A DNA stretch of 64,000 nt from Stercorarius parasiticus (GCA_013396915.1 VWZL01004989.1:481138-545137); one strand, 5' to 3'. Shown: positions 1-12,689, numbered from the stretch's first letter. The notes: generated from the letters alone by a model not told the origin. Translations and numbers: made by a program.

Positions 1-339
1 CTTGAATCATCACAGATGTCCAGGGGAGAGCAATATAATAATAGATGCAGAAGGCAAATGCTATTTAATACTGATCATTCAACTGTTCATGCTAGCTTTT
101 TCCACGTAATTGTCAAAATTTAGTTTTATCTTCCAGTGATACAGAAAAGTCCACTAACACTGATGAGTTATGTAGGTTACATTAATACTTTGGTATAGTT
201 TTTTCCTTGCACGATCTATGAAAACAAAGTTATTTCTTTATCATTTTACAGAGTCTACACTGACGTTTCAAAATCTATGGGCATTTTAAAGCTATTTCAA
301 ACAGGAACCTTCAAATTAACTTTGGTCAGCATTGCTGAA

Positions 340-680
340 CTCTACCAGCTTGAGGCCGCTACAGCCAGAGATTTGGAAAAGATGTTAGATTCTCGGACAG
401 ACAGTCAGATGAATGCGAGTCCTTGCAATCACCTATTGATATGTAACAGCAGCCGGTGCAGGGAGCGAAAGGTGGATGGCATGTGCTCACCTGAGAAGGA
501 TCGGTGGCAGAGAGCTGGTAGAAGGAGGCGGATTGTGTATAAGTCACAGCTCGTTGCGGCAGCAATGGCAACGGGCTGGACAGTGAAATCCAGTGGCTGG
601 AAGGGAGTAACAAGCACAAATCCCTGCGTGGTGTAGACAAGTCCCCTATATGACGTATGCTTTATGTCGTATGAGCAGAG
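340..680. other. CpG-rich patch with a 119-codon open frame, unknown
   Basis: About a dozen CpG dinucleotides lie within roughly 340 bases, far denser than in the AT-rich surroundings. A plus-strand frame at 277-636 is open for 119 codons and contains a basic run (about residues 74-86), but I recognise no domain. A minus-strand frame is open over much of the same segment. Candidates are a recently inserted repeat of a family I do not recognise, an exon of a non-coding RNA, or an unmethylated regulatory element. I do not call it a gene. Confidence 0.35.
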
Positions 681-1814
681 CCATCATCCATTATGAAAGT
701 TCTAATATGCATTAACTGATTGATTTCATTATGTTCCATGAACCATAGACTTGTTTTCAAAAATTCAATCTGCAAGATAAAATCCAATATCAAAAGTCTT
801 TTGATAGGTTTTCTAATAAGATGTAAAAATCCCCTTCTGCATCACACCCCTGCAGTTCTCCATCTACATGCTTTATGCATTTCTGTTGCTCAGAGACTAA
901 AATGAATATTTTATAGTAGCTCCTTGGTGTATTGTAAGCACTTTGTTGTCATGTGCTGCAAGGATTAATCAATTTGGTTAACCTTAATAAAAATAATGTA
1001 ATGTAAATTATTAACATGGCTACGTATCTACCATTGCAGATACTGGTTTACTTGGTTGAGACCATAGCCAGTGGAATTTGCAGATCATCCATGGAAAATA
1101 TACTTGAAGAGCAAAGCAATGTTGTAAAAATGAACATGAGTTCAATGACAAAATAAAAATATTGAGAGTACAAAGGAAACCTACTGTGTATTTCAAGGGG
1201 AAAGCATAATGCACCTTATCAGATCAAATATTCAGCACTTGTATTCCCACACTTCTTTCATGTCAAGTACAAGAAGAAAGCAATTCTTGATATCGACAGG
1301 TGTTCTACTGATCTTCAACTGCTGGAGAACCTGAGGTACATGGATAGTTAGGGCAAATACTTGGAAGCAGTGCAACTGATCTGAGCTTTTCATTTCTTAG
1401 ACGCATAATGTGAGACACTTGGAGTGTGATGTGAAGAAGTATTTAGTTCATTATTCCAGTCATGGCCTAGTAAGTGCAACGCCAGTTCACGCATCTATTG
1501 ATACATTCGGCGTCTGAACACTCTGAGTCACAGCATTTCCACAGAAGAAGGTGTTCCACCGTTATTCTCTATAAGTGCTGCTTTGCAGGCACTTTCAAGA
1601 TTAGCATTTTCAAGACTGCTGTTCCCTACTCTACAAATATGACCTTTCATTCTCTTAAATTATTTGTCAACATTAAAATGCAGGATGCTTCTTTGCACTC
1701 TGCCCACCAAGTGATACATATTTTCCTATAAATGTTAGGTTTGCATTCTTAATTTCCATTCCATCAACCTTTGTGCTGCACAGGGATATTAAAGCTAACT
1801 CTAAATGAGCTCAC

Positions 1815-2077
1815 TACAAGCTCATGTCGCTGAACTGCTCCATGCTCCCAGCTGTCTCCAGGCTTGACCAGTTCCCTTCAGCCATGTACCAGCTCTGAAG
1901 TGCATACCATTCCTCAGCCAGTGCAACGACTGGCGAGGAGCAGATCTGGACAGAGAAGTGGCATTTGGCTGCAATTCGTGGGTCATAACCCCAGAAGTGG
2001 CACGCGAGTGCCGTTCTCTGTGTTGGCTGAGCTGGCTGAGCCACAGAGAGGTTGGGAAGCTTCTCACTAAACTTCAT
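1815..2077. other. GC-richer patch, open on both strands, unknown origin
   Basis: This segment has more G+C than its flanks and is open on both strands, with an 87-codon minus-strand frame at 1814-2077 and a 68-codon plus-strand frame at 1864-2070. The minus-strand protein is rich in Ala, Ser and Trp but matches no domain I know. Sharp edges against AT-rich DNA suggest an inserted repeat fragment rather than a gene, but I cannot assign a family. Confidence 0.3.
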
Positions 2078-3438
2078 TGCACTACGTGGACATAATCTTT
2101 CTCCTTTCTCTAAAGGTTATGAGCAACTATTTTATATGGTTTTCAAAGTGATTGATTAAAAATTTAACTTAATGTATAGCAGCTTAAATAATTTCAATTC
2201 TGTAGTGGAGTTAAATTGGCAAACTGTGTAATAAGGATGGGTATTTCCTCTACCCCACCTCTATTCAAATTCAGCCAACTCAGTATTTTATGTCTGTAAA
2301 AACTTTACACTGAAGTTTGGAGAGAAATGTTGTATATAGATTCCTTGTTTTAAAAATTTGTTGATTAAGTGATAAGGTCAATGACAGGTGGTGCCTGATA
2401 TATAATGCGTTGAACCCGAAGATCCTTCAGACTGGGCTTCCATTTTGCAGGGAGAAGATGGGGAAAACAGTTCCCTTGGTTCTGGATGTCTAGGGAGGGC
2501 TGGATCCATTCTTCCTATGCACCTCTAGCCTCTGTCATTTGTAGATGTCTATATTCTTTGTTCACAAGGCTGGAGAGAACCATTTTGTCGCAGTAGTATG
2601 ACCTCCCGCACAAAGCGCCACAGGGTTGCCCAGCATTAGCTGTTGTCTGAACTACAGCACAAATATCCCATCTTGATGTTAAAAATGACAGACATGAGCA
2701 AGGAACTGCAACCTTTAAATGCTCTCAAGTGTTAAAAAATTGTTCCTTGTTTATAGTCAGACTATATCTAGCGTCAGTGTCATTTACAGGTAATGTATTG
2801 CTCCCCTGTGCTTTTAGCAGGGCCATTTATTAAGGCAGACCCGGTCCTACCTAAAAGCTACCAGTCACAGTCAGTCCTTGTGCAGCTCCACTGAAACAAA
2901 TATTGTTTGCCTCAGAGAGTCTGCTAAATGTAACCTGCCCTTTAAAATACTTCTACAATTGCATTTGGATCATCCACTTAATTCATTTTTTCTTTAGTTT
3001 TTCAAATGAGCCTTGTTCCCAATTAGGTAGCTTCTTTTTCTCTTCAGCGCTTCTCAAGAGTGGACAATTGTTGACTAGGAAGTGGTGTGCACCGTAGAAC
3101 AAGGTCACTGATTTCATACTTGAAAAACTACATTGTCATTTAACAACTTAATTTTTTTTCTTCAAATGATTATCCTCATGAACTGAAGCAAGAAAAGTAG
3201 AATATAAGCCATCACAGAGACAAATACAGCAGATTATTGCACGATACGGAAAGCTGTAGTTCTGTTTTGTGCTTTCTCAGAACATTCAGGAAATATTTTG
3301 TTATATTTGGTATTCACATCCTCTTCATTCAAAGAGAATCTAATCTAATCAAATAAATATGGTAGCAGTGAGAGTCCTTACATCAAGCATAGGAAGTTTT
3401 GTGGTCAAACAAGAAACACAAAAAGCTGTCCAGAACGT

Positions 3439-3452
3439 TATATATATATATA
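3439..3452. repeat. (TA)7 microsatellite
   Basis: Seven uninterrupted TA units are visible in an AT-rich context. Confidence 0.9.
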
Positions 3453-5539
3453 TGTCATCTAACTAACATGATAGGGATGATTTATTAATGAGAATGTCTA
3501 TCTGTACAGACTGTTATTTGTCTTAATTTTAATAAGGATCTTAAATATAAGTAAAGTTCACCCACATGCTGAATATTCTCCCGCTCCTGCAGCCTCTCTC
3601 ACTGCCAAACAACCGCTCCAGCTTGCTGAGAGAATCCCCTGTGCTACGACCACGGTGGGCAGAGTCTGATGTGACCGCCACAGAAGACAGCAAATCTCGG
3701 GGCTTTCTTCTGGGTTTGGCCACTTCTCCCACAGGTGAACTAAACTGTTAGTATCAATGCTCAGGTTTTGTTTCCTTGAGCTCTTAAATGCACTTGACCT
3801 GCATCATTCTTGCTCTAGTACTAGTGATCTCATTAATGATGTGCCTACCGAGATTCTTTTTATGATGTGGAGCTTTTTTGTTCATTCTTTGCTCATTTCA
3901 AACTTAGCTGCAGTCCTGAATAAATCCGCACAGCCATGAGCAAGCTTGGAACAATACTTAGCAAGCGTTGGGGTTTGTGTTGATATCCATTTCAATTCAT
4001 GCCTTGTTTGACAGTCATATGGGTGCACTATTTGTAATTCACCAACATTCTGTTGTTATTCACCACATTATGCAGTTTATTGCTGAATAGTTTACTATTT
4101 CTTAGTTTATTTTTAATCAGTTTACTCCGAAACACTTAAGCAAGGATATACATATGTGGACACTGAGAGAAGACTGACTCTGGGCTGTGAAAAGGAGCCA
4201 ACATTTTCAATTACGTGGTCAGTTTACTGTTTCTGCCCTCCAGCAGAAAGTTAGCATCCAGGCTCCAAAATAAGATACTGGCATTTTATTGCTAATGTTG
4301 GGCTGGCTATGGGTAATAGCTTTAAACTGTTATAGTCCTAATGAGTTCACCACAGTAACTTAATTAAGCAATTGAACATGACAGGGAGTGCATTGTAGGG
4401 GGATTACTGCATGCCTTTAGTAAAGCATAAAATAAAGAGCAAAAGATTTCAGCTACCAAGAAACCTTTGAAAACAATCTCTCATCCACCTTGTTGAAACA
4501 AAAGAAACTAATGGAATTTTACCAAAGAAGAAAAGAAAATAGATCAGTCTTGCATTTAGCAGTCTGAGGTTATTTATCACCATTCAGAAAAATCTGCCCA
4601 GAATACTGTGTTTATTCCTCATAACACTTTGCATGGTGATATTTACCTTGGAACTACAAAATGATGCAAGCAATGGGGTAACATTAGGACCCTTCTCTGT
4701 GTACTCCGACCAAGAGAATGAATCATTAGGGAACTGTCCTCAAGGTGTCCTTTTGAGGAGCTTTGTCTCCTTTTCTGGAGACAAGTGCAAAGAAATAGTA
4801 TTCCCAGCTAGGAGTTAGTGGGATGGAGCCCAGTTTACTTGAGCCAAACCCTATATTATCGGCAAGACTTTGCCAGACCAAAATAATGGTATGAAATGGA
4901 GCAGCTATAAATTCGTACTGACTAAAAACTTGGGTCTAGATCAAATTAGATACAACAGAAATACCCAAATTGATTATTTCACTAAAATTTAGAGGACAGC
5001 TGTAATTCTGGCATGATAATAAAAAGAATTTTACCTGCACAAGCCAGGTACTTCTCACAAGCACTCTACTGACAGGGGCTGCCAGCATAGTTGTACTGGG
5101 AATGCCTTCCAAGTTAAGCCTCACCTTCAGGCTTTCTTACCTAAACGTAGTGTGTGAGAAAAGGAATTGAAAAGGTTAGGGCAGTCAGAGCCAAACCAGG
5201 AGAATATGAAGCTACTCTCCTTTTTAGAGCTTTTGAGATTAGCATGCTGCAGACTGCATGGCGAAATAATAAAGATTTTGATTAAATCTGTTTCAATCTG
5301 GAGCAATGAAACACAGAATAACGTGGAGGGTACTGTGTTTCAGCCTGCGTTTGCAGAAGGGTTTGGCTTTCTTTTGATCCCTGCTTTTCTACTTGAGTTC
5401 TACTACGAGGTCTCACTGGGCTCTTCAGCACCTGAAGGGAACTGATTTATCCCTGCTGATGGATAACTGGCCAGTGTCAAGTGTAGGCAGTAGTTAGGTA
5501 CCAATATATTCATTTAACACGGGCTTTTTACTGTATTAG

Positions 5540-5558
5540 TATTGTATTGTATTGTATT
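5540..5558. repeat. (TATTG)n short tandem repeat
   Basis: Three to four TATTG units follow one another, with a related ATTAG unit just before them. Confidence 0.8.
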
Positions 5559-6284
5559 TTGAAGGCTATTAAAAAACCAAACCATGAACTTCATCTTCAG
5601 CTTTCTCCCCACATAATCCTTGATACCACTGGTATCAAATATATCAAATATCCCCCCTCCCGTCTTATATCTGATGTCAGTGACAAACTGTGTCTTCACA
5701 GCAGCACGTGCTGTCCACTAAAGAACAGCAGATCAAAAGGTGATGTTGCTCAGCCTACCCTGGAATTAGCAAGTGGTCAAAATGAAGAAGATGCCGTTTC
5801 TATTTAGTTGACTGATGCCTGAACAACCACTGATATATGAGTCCATGAAGGAGAAAGAGAGCTGCAAAGTGCCTGATGCACTCCTCATCCCAGTTCAAAT
5901 GCCTAAATACCATGGAGACATTTCTGCCACTCCGGCACCAGAGCAAGGGCTGACATTCCCTTTGTTTCCCTTTCCTGCTATCTCTCTGCTGTGCTCTCTT
6001 CCTTGAGCTGAGGATAATCACATTAGGAACATACTGTGCTTTCTATGTTTAGATCTCTAATTAGTTTACTCAATAGGGTAAGTGTAATTATCCTCATTTC
6101 GAACCATCAAAAGAAGATGAAACAATTTACTCAACATCTCACCCCAAATAATTTTTATATATGCCTTTGTATCTGTGAAAATCCTACTAACGTACTCCTT
6201 TTAGTAATATCTTGTCGCAAGTAGTTCCACATGCTGGCTGTGCCCCCCATCTCACTTTCAAGCATTTATCTCCAAGCAAACTCC

Positions 6285-6400
6285 ACACTGGAGTTCTGCC
6301 CCCCTGGCACCCGGCAGCTCTCTGCAGAGGGTGAGAGGCACGGCAGGTGCAGCCGAGCAATCAGCCCCGCGGGGCTCCTCGCCCTCTGCAAGGTAAGCAA
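6285..6400 (+). other. GC-rich patch ending in a strong splice-donor-like site
   Basis: A short GC-rich block ends in CTGCAAG followed by GTAAGC at 6393-6398, close to the ideal vertebrate 5' splice site. It contains a perfect 14-bp palindrome (AGCCCCGCGGGGCT, 6363-6376). A plus-strand frame at 6231-6431 runs through the site without resemblance to a known protein. It could be an exon of a non-coding RNA; no transcript evidence is available and no paired acceptor is obvious. Confidence 0.25.
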
Positions 6401-7837
6401 TGACAACTTTGAAATGTTCCGTTTACTCTGATAATCCGGGGTGGGGGGGGAGAAACCCACCAGATGTATTTTGACATTAAATTTCTCCCAGTCAGTTGTT
6501 TGTAAGCACACCGCTTCTCAGAGCAAACATAAAGCGATGCATATAGAGGTTAAGTAATTTAAAAAAGCCAAGCTGTGGGTGATGAATCCCAACCCAGTTT
6601 TCTGTCCAGTGACCACTCTTTGTTATAACGAAGGGCTGAAAAGTTGCACTCAATAAGCCACAGTCATTCAGAAAGCTCATGTTTCTTTTTTTGTCAGCTC
6701 TATTTTATTTGATTTTTTTCTAAAGAAGAGAAAGTTTAAAGGAACCCAGAAAAAAGCTTTTGGCAATTACCTCCGCAGTGGCACATGTATACTCTTCAGT
6801 GTGGCCATTATGTTGGAGCACACAAAACCTCAGCTTTCATTTGTCAAGACTGACTTTTAAGAAGCCTTTTCACCAGTGCTTACAATTTGGTCTGTGTGTC
6901 CTCTTTTGTAGCCGTTATCAACTCATAGGGAGGGCTATAAACCCAGGCTTCCTTATCTGGTGCCAACTGTCATCTGTCACCACTCTCTCCTTATCTGCTA
7001 CCTCTGTCAGTTCCCGGCATTAAATGAGGCCATGCCACGTTAGCGTTGGGATTAGACCTAATGCACTGAGTTCTGTCTGCCCTGTTTATTTTTACCAACT
7101 TATTTAGATTTCCAGTCTGGGCACCCGAGCTGCAGAAATGCTGGTGTTTCAATAAGCAGTAAATCCACCCAGCTGGAGAGCCTGGCTATTTTCTCTCGCG
7201 TTTTTTTGCCTGTGTGTTCTTAGAGATCATGGAGGAGACACAAAAATCCTACAGCACAGGAAGCTCTGCAAAGGTTACTTCCATACCACTGCCATGTGTG
7301 TGTCCAGGGGCTGGAAGGACCAGGGGACAGAAGGAAGGACAACTGCCTGCCTGCAATGGGAGGCACCTGGAGCAGATTCAGACAATGCTCTGCAGCTATT
7401 GACCAGAGAATTGTACTCCTACTATTTCCTAAACTAGCTGTATCTTTACTAGATACTGGGAGCTAAAATGGAGGAGCAGATAGATAAACAGATTTATAAC
7501 TTCCTCTTCTAGCACATAATGGTGATTAGATAAAAAACTGGTGGAGCAAAATCCAAACTAGGTCGGATGCCAAAGCACAAAGAGCAGTGACACAGACGTG
7601 AGATCTGCAGTTTGGTTCCCAGGTACGGAAGAAAGTAAAGGAACTCACTGCAGAGAGAGAAAGCTATTTAATGCCAGTGCAGAATTGTCCTTGCTCTTCA
7701 CAAGGGTTCAGGTCCAGTCCATTTTTAGACACAACCAATCTCTTACTAGGTATTTCAGATAGGAATACATTGCACTGATGGAAAATATTTTCCTTCACAG
7801 ACAAAACTGAGTTCTCCTCAGTTTCCTCCTTTCGTGT

Positions 7838-7882
7838 CCATTCTATGATCCCATTCTTTCAATCCATTCTATGATTCTGTGT
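7838..7882 (+). mobile_element. CR1: decayed CR1 3' terminal-repeat remnant, plus orientation
   Basis: Two copies of CCATTCTATGAT-like sequence lie 26 bases apart, the second ending ATTCTATGATTCTGTG. This is how CR1 elements end in plus orientation. The body upstream is too decayed to follow. It abuts, tail to tail, the minus-oriented CR1 that begins at 7945. Confidence 0.5.
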
Positions 7883-7944
7883 CTTTTCTTATTACTGCTC
7901 AAAATTTTTCAGCATCATGGGTGTTTACACCTTTTCTAATACTT

Positions 7945-8232
7945 AGAATAGAACGGAATAGACTATTTCAGTTGGAAGGGACCTACAATGATCATCTAGT
8001 CCAACTGCCTGACCACTTCAGGGCTGACCAAAAGTTAAAGCATGTTGTTAAGGGCATTGTCCAAGTGCCTCTTAAACACGGACAGGCTTGGGGCATCGAC
8101 CACCTCTCTAGGAAGCCTGTGCCAGTGTTTGGCCACCCTGTCAGTAAAGAAATGCTTCCTGATGTCCAGCCTAAACCTCCCCTGGTGAACCATTCCCACA
8201 TGTCCTACCACTGCATACCAGAGAGAAGAGAT
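7945..8232 (-). mobile_element. CR1: CR1 LINE fragment, 3' end, minus orientation
   Basis: Read on the minus strand this is the 3' end of a CR1 retrotransposon, the main LINE of birds. It covers the last part of the reverse-transcriptase reading frame and the 3' UTR (with the reverse complement of GACTAGATGATC and TTGGAAGGGACC), then ends in AGAATAG-type repeats. The coding part is frameshifted and truncated, so it is a dead 5'-truncated copy. It is nearly the same subfamily as the copy at 40395-41048; the two share about 60 bases of almost identical tail including the AGAACGGAATAG/TTCTATTCTGTTC style terminus. Confidence 0.92.
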
Positions 8233-8394
8233 CTTATTTGCTTTTTAAATCCCTCAGTATCCTCTTTACCTTCCTTAAATTCCACAGCATAACTTTTTGA
8301 TTTATCAACTCTCTAGTCGGAAAGTCATAAAAGCATCAGGCTTACAATTAAGAAAATAAGGCTAGTAAGGTTAAGGAGAAAATGGAAATTAAGC

Positions 8395-8706
8395 AAGCCT
8401 CCCAGGCAAAAAGCTGTGGAACGCTTCCAGAGGATGTTATAGATAGTACAATTTTATACATATCCAAGAAGCAATTAGAGTCATGAAAGAAAAACACTTC
8501 AGGTGCTGTGAAACAGAAAGATGTCACCTCTCAGCAAGTCACTTAGTTCCAGATGACTGAAGGATGGGTGGTAAACTGGGGAAGAGTCACCACATGCTTT
8601 CCTTGCTCGTCTGCTCCTTCCCAAGCATCTTGTGTCAGCACTTTCAAGGCAAGACTAATGAACTAGACGGACCGCTGGCCTGATTCAATTCATCAGTTCT
8701 TATGGT
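8395..8706 (+). mobile_element. ancient CR1-like fragment, plus orientation
   Basis: The stretch has the order expected of an old CR1/L3-type 3' end: a segment like GGAACGCTTCCAGAGGATGT (the 'W.LP..V' region), and then a tail with ACTAGACGGACCGCTGGCCT and CAGTTCTTATG. From memory this tail resembles ancient amniote CR1 families rather than the young avian ones. It carries many changes and no open frame. Assignment is by motif order only. Confidence 0.5.
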
Positions 8707-8709
8707 TTT

Positions 8710-11700
8710 TTTATTATCCATTTGGGATAGGTGGATTGCTTGTTTGATTGATTTAATTTATCTACTGTATCACATAGAAACTGTGCCAAGAAAACAAATT
8801 GCTATATTCATCATAATGTTGCTGGGACAGAGGTCAACGGTGCAGAGTAGCACTTCTGGACTGATAAGGGTACAGCTTGATAGCCTCAGAAAGGAGTTTC
8901 AGAAAGAGGGGCTCAAGGTGTGTGCTTGTGCCGGTAAGAGATAAGGAGTGGGCAAGTTGCACAAAATAAGATGCGTCACTCAGATTTTGCTCTTTACGCA
9001 ACATACGTAAGTGAAACTCTCATGACAGATGATAGATACACCTCTGAGCGCCTTCAGTGAGAAGCTGCACGAACGAGGAAATCAAGTAGCACTGCATTTA
9101 TGGGGGCCACCTGAGGCCTGGGGACGATGAGGCGCTGGCGGCAGAGCTGGGAGGTGATGCTGGCGAGGAGCTGGAAGCAGCAAACATAATTCAGCTCCGT
9201 CAGTGCCAGTGCCAGCAGGATCCCCTGCCTACCAAAGCCCAGGACAGTGCTCCTTATGAGCAAAACATCAGCCTCCTGCAGTGCAACACTGCTTTAAGCT
9301 GCAGAGCAGTCATGTTTTCCCTGCGTGAAGTTCTTCAGGATGAGCTCCAGGTCATTGGCTGAGGTTTCACTAATGGAAACTTGCGCTTTTGGGCCATTGC
9401 AGTCTCAGGATTGTATTTTCCTATGCACAGACTCCCCCTTCCCCACTTTCTTCTTTTTCTGTTTCACTCAACGGTGGTGCTTGGCTTGTATCATTCTTGG
9501 CACAAGGGAATTGAGGGTAAGGACCCTGAGCTTAGTGACTGTGCTTGGGTCAGAAGAAGGTGAGACAGTTGATGGAGACTCATGGACACAAACCAGAATG
9601 GCTTTCAGATCTCTGTTTTCTTATCACTTCATAGAAAACTACATTTATTTAGTCCAAGAAAGTGAAATTCAATATTGGAATTAATATATTTTCATTTTCC
9701 TCAGTAGAGTAATTAAAAAAATCAGACTACTGAAGTTTCAAAAATAAATGACATTTTACAACACCTGATTGTTCCTGTAAGTTTAAATGCAGTGATTTAT
9801 TTAGAAATATTAACGCCAAACACTTGATATACACCATGTGAAACTAAGAGAAGAATTGTCCGAACCAGTCAACCTTCGGCTTGACTCATCACCACCTGGC
9901 AAAACAGACCTCTGTCACAAGCAAGGCATTGCAATTTACCGTCCTTACCAGTCAGACGTAGCCTCTGACTATATTTCACCATAAACAGATCTAGAAATTG
10001 CAGCCCAAATCATTATTAAATTCTTGGAGTTTACTCATTTTATTCTTTTCGATTGGTTTTCTCTCTGTGTTCACCAACATAACAAAAGTAGGATTCGCAG
10101 ATCAGTTGCTTAACTCTTCTCTTGATCATTTAATGTGTTCTGTGATTGCCTAGCTTGGGCTAGAGTGGTGCCAAGCATCTGTGTTTTTCCATTCAGTTCA
10201 GGCTGTTTCTTGTATTTGGGGAAGGGAGGCAAATACTCCCTCTGTACCTATCAGCTTCAGTGCTCCGATGCACTTCACTCCTGCTTTTCTCTACTTCCCT
10301 TTCCAACCTATAAGATACTTGGGCCAGGCACTCCACTCCAAACGTATTCATACATGCCGAGGACAGTTTTCAAGAGCTCATAAGTAAAAGAACCTTGTTC
10401 ATCTATTTGTTTTCACCTTATTAAACCAAAGCCAGATTGTATTAAATTCTGTATTCAATTGTATTATAATCATCTTTCTTAGTACGCGTCAGCAGTAGTC
10501 ATCAACTTACAAACATATGCTTATATAAATAGCTTTATGGTCGAGATATTTACAGTGGTTTTGGGTGTTAGTCAAGTATCGATGTCCTTGTGTGTGTCTG
10601 TATATGCAGGATCTGGGCCAAAACTTTCTGGGAAGTCATTTCTAGACAGGAACATGATACGCTTTGTTTCACACTGTGACAGATCTCGTAGTAATACTAC
10701 AATCTTCAGGAAGGATTCTCACAAGAGTGTGACTCAAACCGGCCTCGGCTGTCAGCATGAGTAAGGGATCAAATGCTCAGAAAAAAAAAGAAGTATCAAA
10801 GCAAGAAGCCAAAGCAGTGTCACTGTTCTCTGGCACAGGAAGTGGCTGACGAGCAAAACCCAGCCGCAAACTGGCTGACATAAAGATGGTGGTTGCCAAT
10901 TAAAAGGAAAAATAAAGATAATGAAGAATGTTAGATGGAGGACTAGTTATGGAGTTTACATAACCTGACTTTGCCTTAAACCAGATGATCAGAGATAAAC
11001 TAGTAAACCCGAACAACTCATGAAGAACATATCTGATGCATTCAATCTTTGCAGAGATCAGAAATGTCTCATTTTGAGGTTGGGTGTTTCTACAAGAGCA
11101 TAGCTGTGATTTTTCATGGTAAAAACTATTGAAAATAGATATTTGCACAAAACAGGACGCTCTTAAAACATTTAAAGTTTTTAATCAATACTTTTAATTT
11201 TCTATTTTCAATCCCAACTTTCAGAATTATTTACCAAACTTTGCATTCTACTTTTATTTTTTTGGTGAATGTAGCAGGTTTTCTACGTTATTTTGACTTG
11301 ATAATTGAAAATTCTATTTCTCTCTGAAGTGTCATATGCTGCCTTTTGTGCTTTTGTATTAGATAAATGAAAAACATTTTTAATTGAATCAGAGTAGCCA
11401 TATGAAGTCACAAGCTCCTTATGACTGAGTAATACGTTATCCATGTACTTGCATAGTTATATATTTATATTAGAGGTACATTTTTCTACAGAAATCTCAA
11501 ACAGAAGTTGGTCTGAAATTGGACAAACGTTGGTCTGTGTGTATGCTGTAACCTTGGGGATGTGCTGGTTCTTCCCTTTAAGTGTGTTACAGCTGGCCAT
11601 CTGATGCTAGACCTACTGCCTCAGCTCAGTGACCATGGAGGACTTATTTCACATGCACTTCATAGCCATGTGCCAATGCTCTGTGGGTAAATCCGGGATT

Positions 11701-12199
11701 TCATGTGATATTCACTCTGTCTCTTTCCCACGGAGATGACCCTTCTATGCATTCATCTCAGCAGGTCACTCCTTAGCCTCCTCTCACCAGGTGAAACAAG
11801 CAGAGCTCCCTTAACCCTTCCTTGTAGGCCATATGCTCTACTCCCTCTGGCACCCCCCCTCCACTCTCTCAACATCCACCCTAACTGGACAACCCCCTCA
11901 ACACACCTTATTGGTAACAAAAGTGAACAACCACCAAATACACTAAATTAACTCTTTGTCTACAGAAAAACATAGCTACTGTTCCATGAGATTTGATCAG
12001 CTCTCGCACATCTCTAAGGGAGTCTGAGTTTTTGTGTTGGCGCTTTGATTCTGTTACTGCTCTTTGATATAGAACAGTTGTTGGTTATGTTTATTGTCAT
12101 CCTTGAGGATGTTTGGTCAGGACCATCTTTTCTGATGTTTTCTGCTCTCCATAATCACTGAGATGTTACGCAGAACTACGGTTCTGCCCAATCAGGGCT
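8710..12199. other. intergenic DNA, nothing recognised
   Basis: Mostly AT-rich single-copy-looking sequence. A somewhat GC-richer patch at about 9050-9380 contains a 69-codon minus-strand frame (9054-9263) with no recognisable domain. No gene, RNA gene or clear repeat was identified. Confidence 0.6.
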
Positions 12200-12680
12200 T
12201 CATAGAATCACAGAATCATAGAATCGCCTAGGTTGGAAGGGACCTTTCAGATCATCCAGTCCAACCATCAGCCTAACTCTGACAAAAAACATCACTAAAC
12301 TGTATCTCTGAGCCCTATGTCTACCCGTCTTTTAAATACCTCCAGGGATGTTGACTCAACCACTTCCCTGGGCAGCCTGTTCCAATGCTTAATAACCCTT
12401 TCAGTATAAAATTTTTTCCTAATATCCAGTCTAAACCTCCCCTGGTGCAACTTGAGGCCGTTTCCTCTTGTCCTATCACCTGTTACTTGGGAGAAGAGAC
12501 CGATCTCCACCTCTCTACAACCTCCTTTCAGGTAGTTGTAGAGAGTGATAAGGTCTTACCTCAGCCTCCTTGTCTCCAGGATAAACAGTCCCAGCTCCCT
12601 CAGATGCTCCTCATAAGACTTATTCTCCAGACCCCTCAGCAGCTTCATGACATCTCTCATGGGCAGCCAACCCTCCTCAG
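12200..12680 (-). mobile_element. CR1: CR1 LINE fragment, 3' end, minus orientation
   Basis: Starts at its 3' tail with CATAGAATCACAGAATCATAG, then GGTTGGAAGGGACC, and continues into the reverse-transcriptase C-terminus read on the minus strand. The frame at 12295-12510 encodes the CR1 hallmark '[14 protein letters not shown]...[12 protein letters not shown]...LEVFKRR'. Upstream coding (12510-12680) is frameshifted. It is a typical dead, 5'-truncated insertion. Its tail differs from the 7945/40395 type, so it belongs to another CR1 subfamily. Confidence 0.95.
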
Positions 12681-12689
12681 TGTCTCCTC

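Larger units (their letters stand above)
1..7837. other. intergenic DNA, distal upstream of ASAP2
   Basis: No gene is recognisable here. The longest frames are short, lack family resemblance, and start and stop at random relative to base composition. The stretch is AT-rich except for three GC/CpG-richer patches at about 340-680, 1815-2075 and 6285-6400, described separately. Two simple repeats also lie here. No exon of the expected upstream neighbour MBOAT2 was seen. Confidence 0.7.

Noticed and set aside
277..636. 119-codon plus-strand frame as a protein-coding gene
   Set aside because: No recognisable domain, no splice or promoter context, and an overlapping open minus-strand frame; kept only as a CpG-rich patch.
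3439..3452. TATA-rich run as a promoter
   Set aside because: Simple (TA)n microsatellite with no downstream gene.
7879..8292. 137-codon plus-strand frame
   Set aside because: Antisense read-through of a minus-oriented CR1 3' end.
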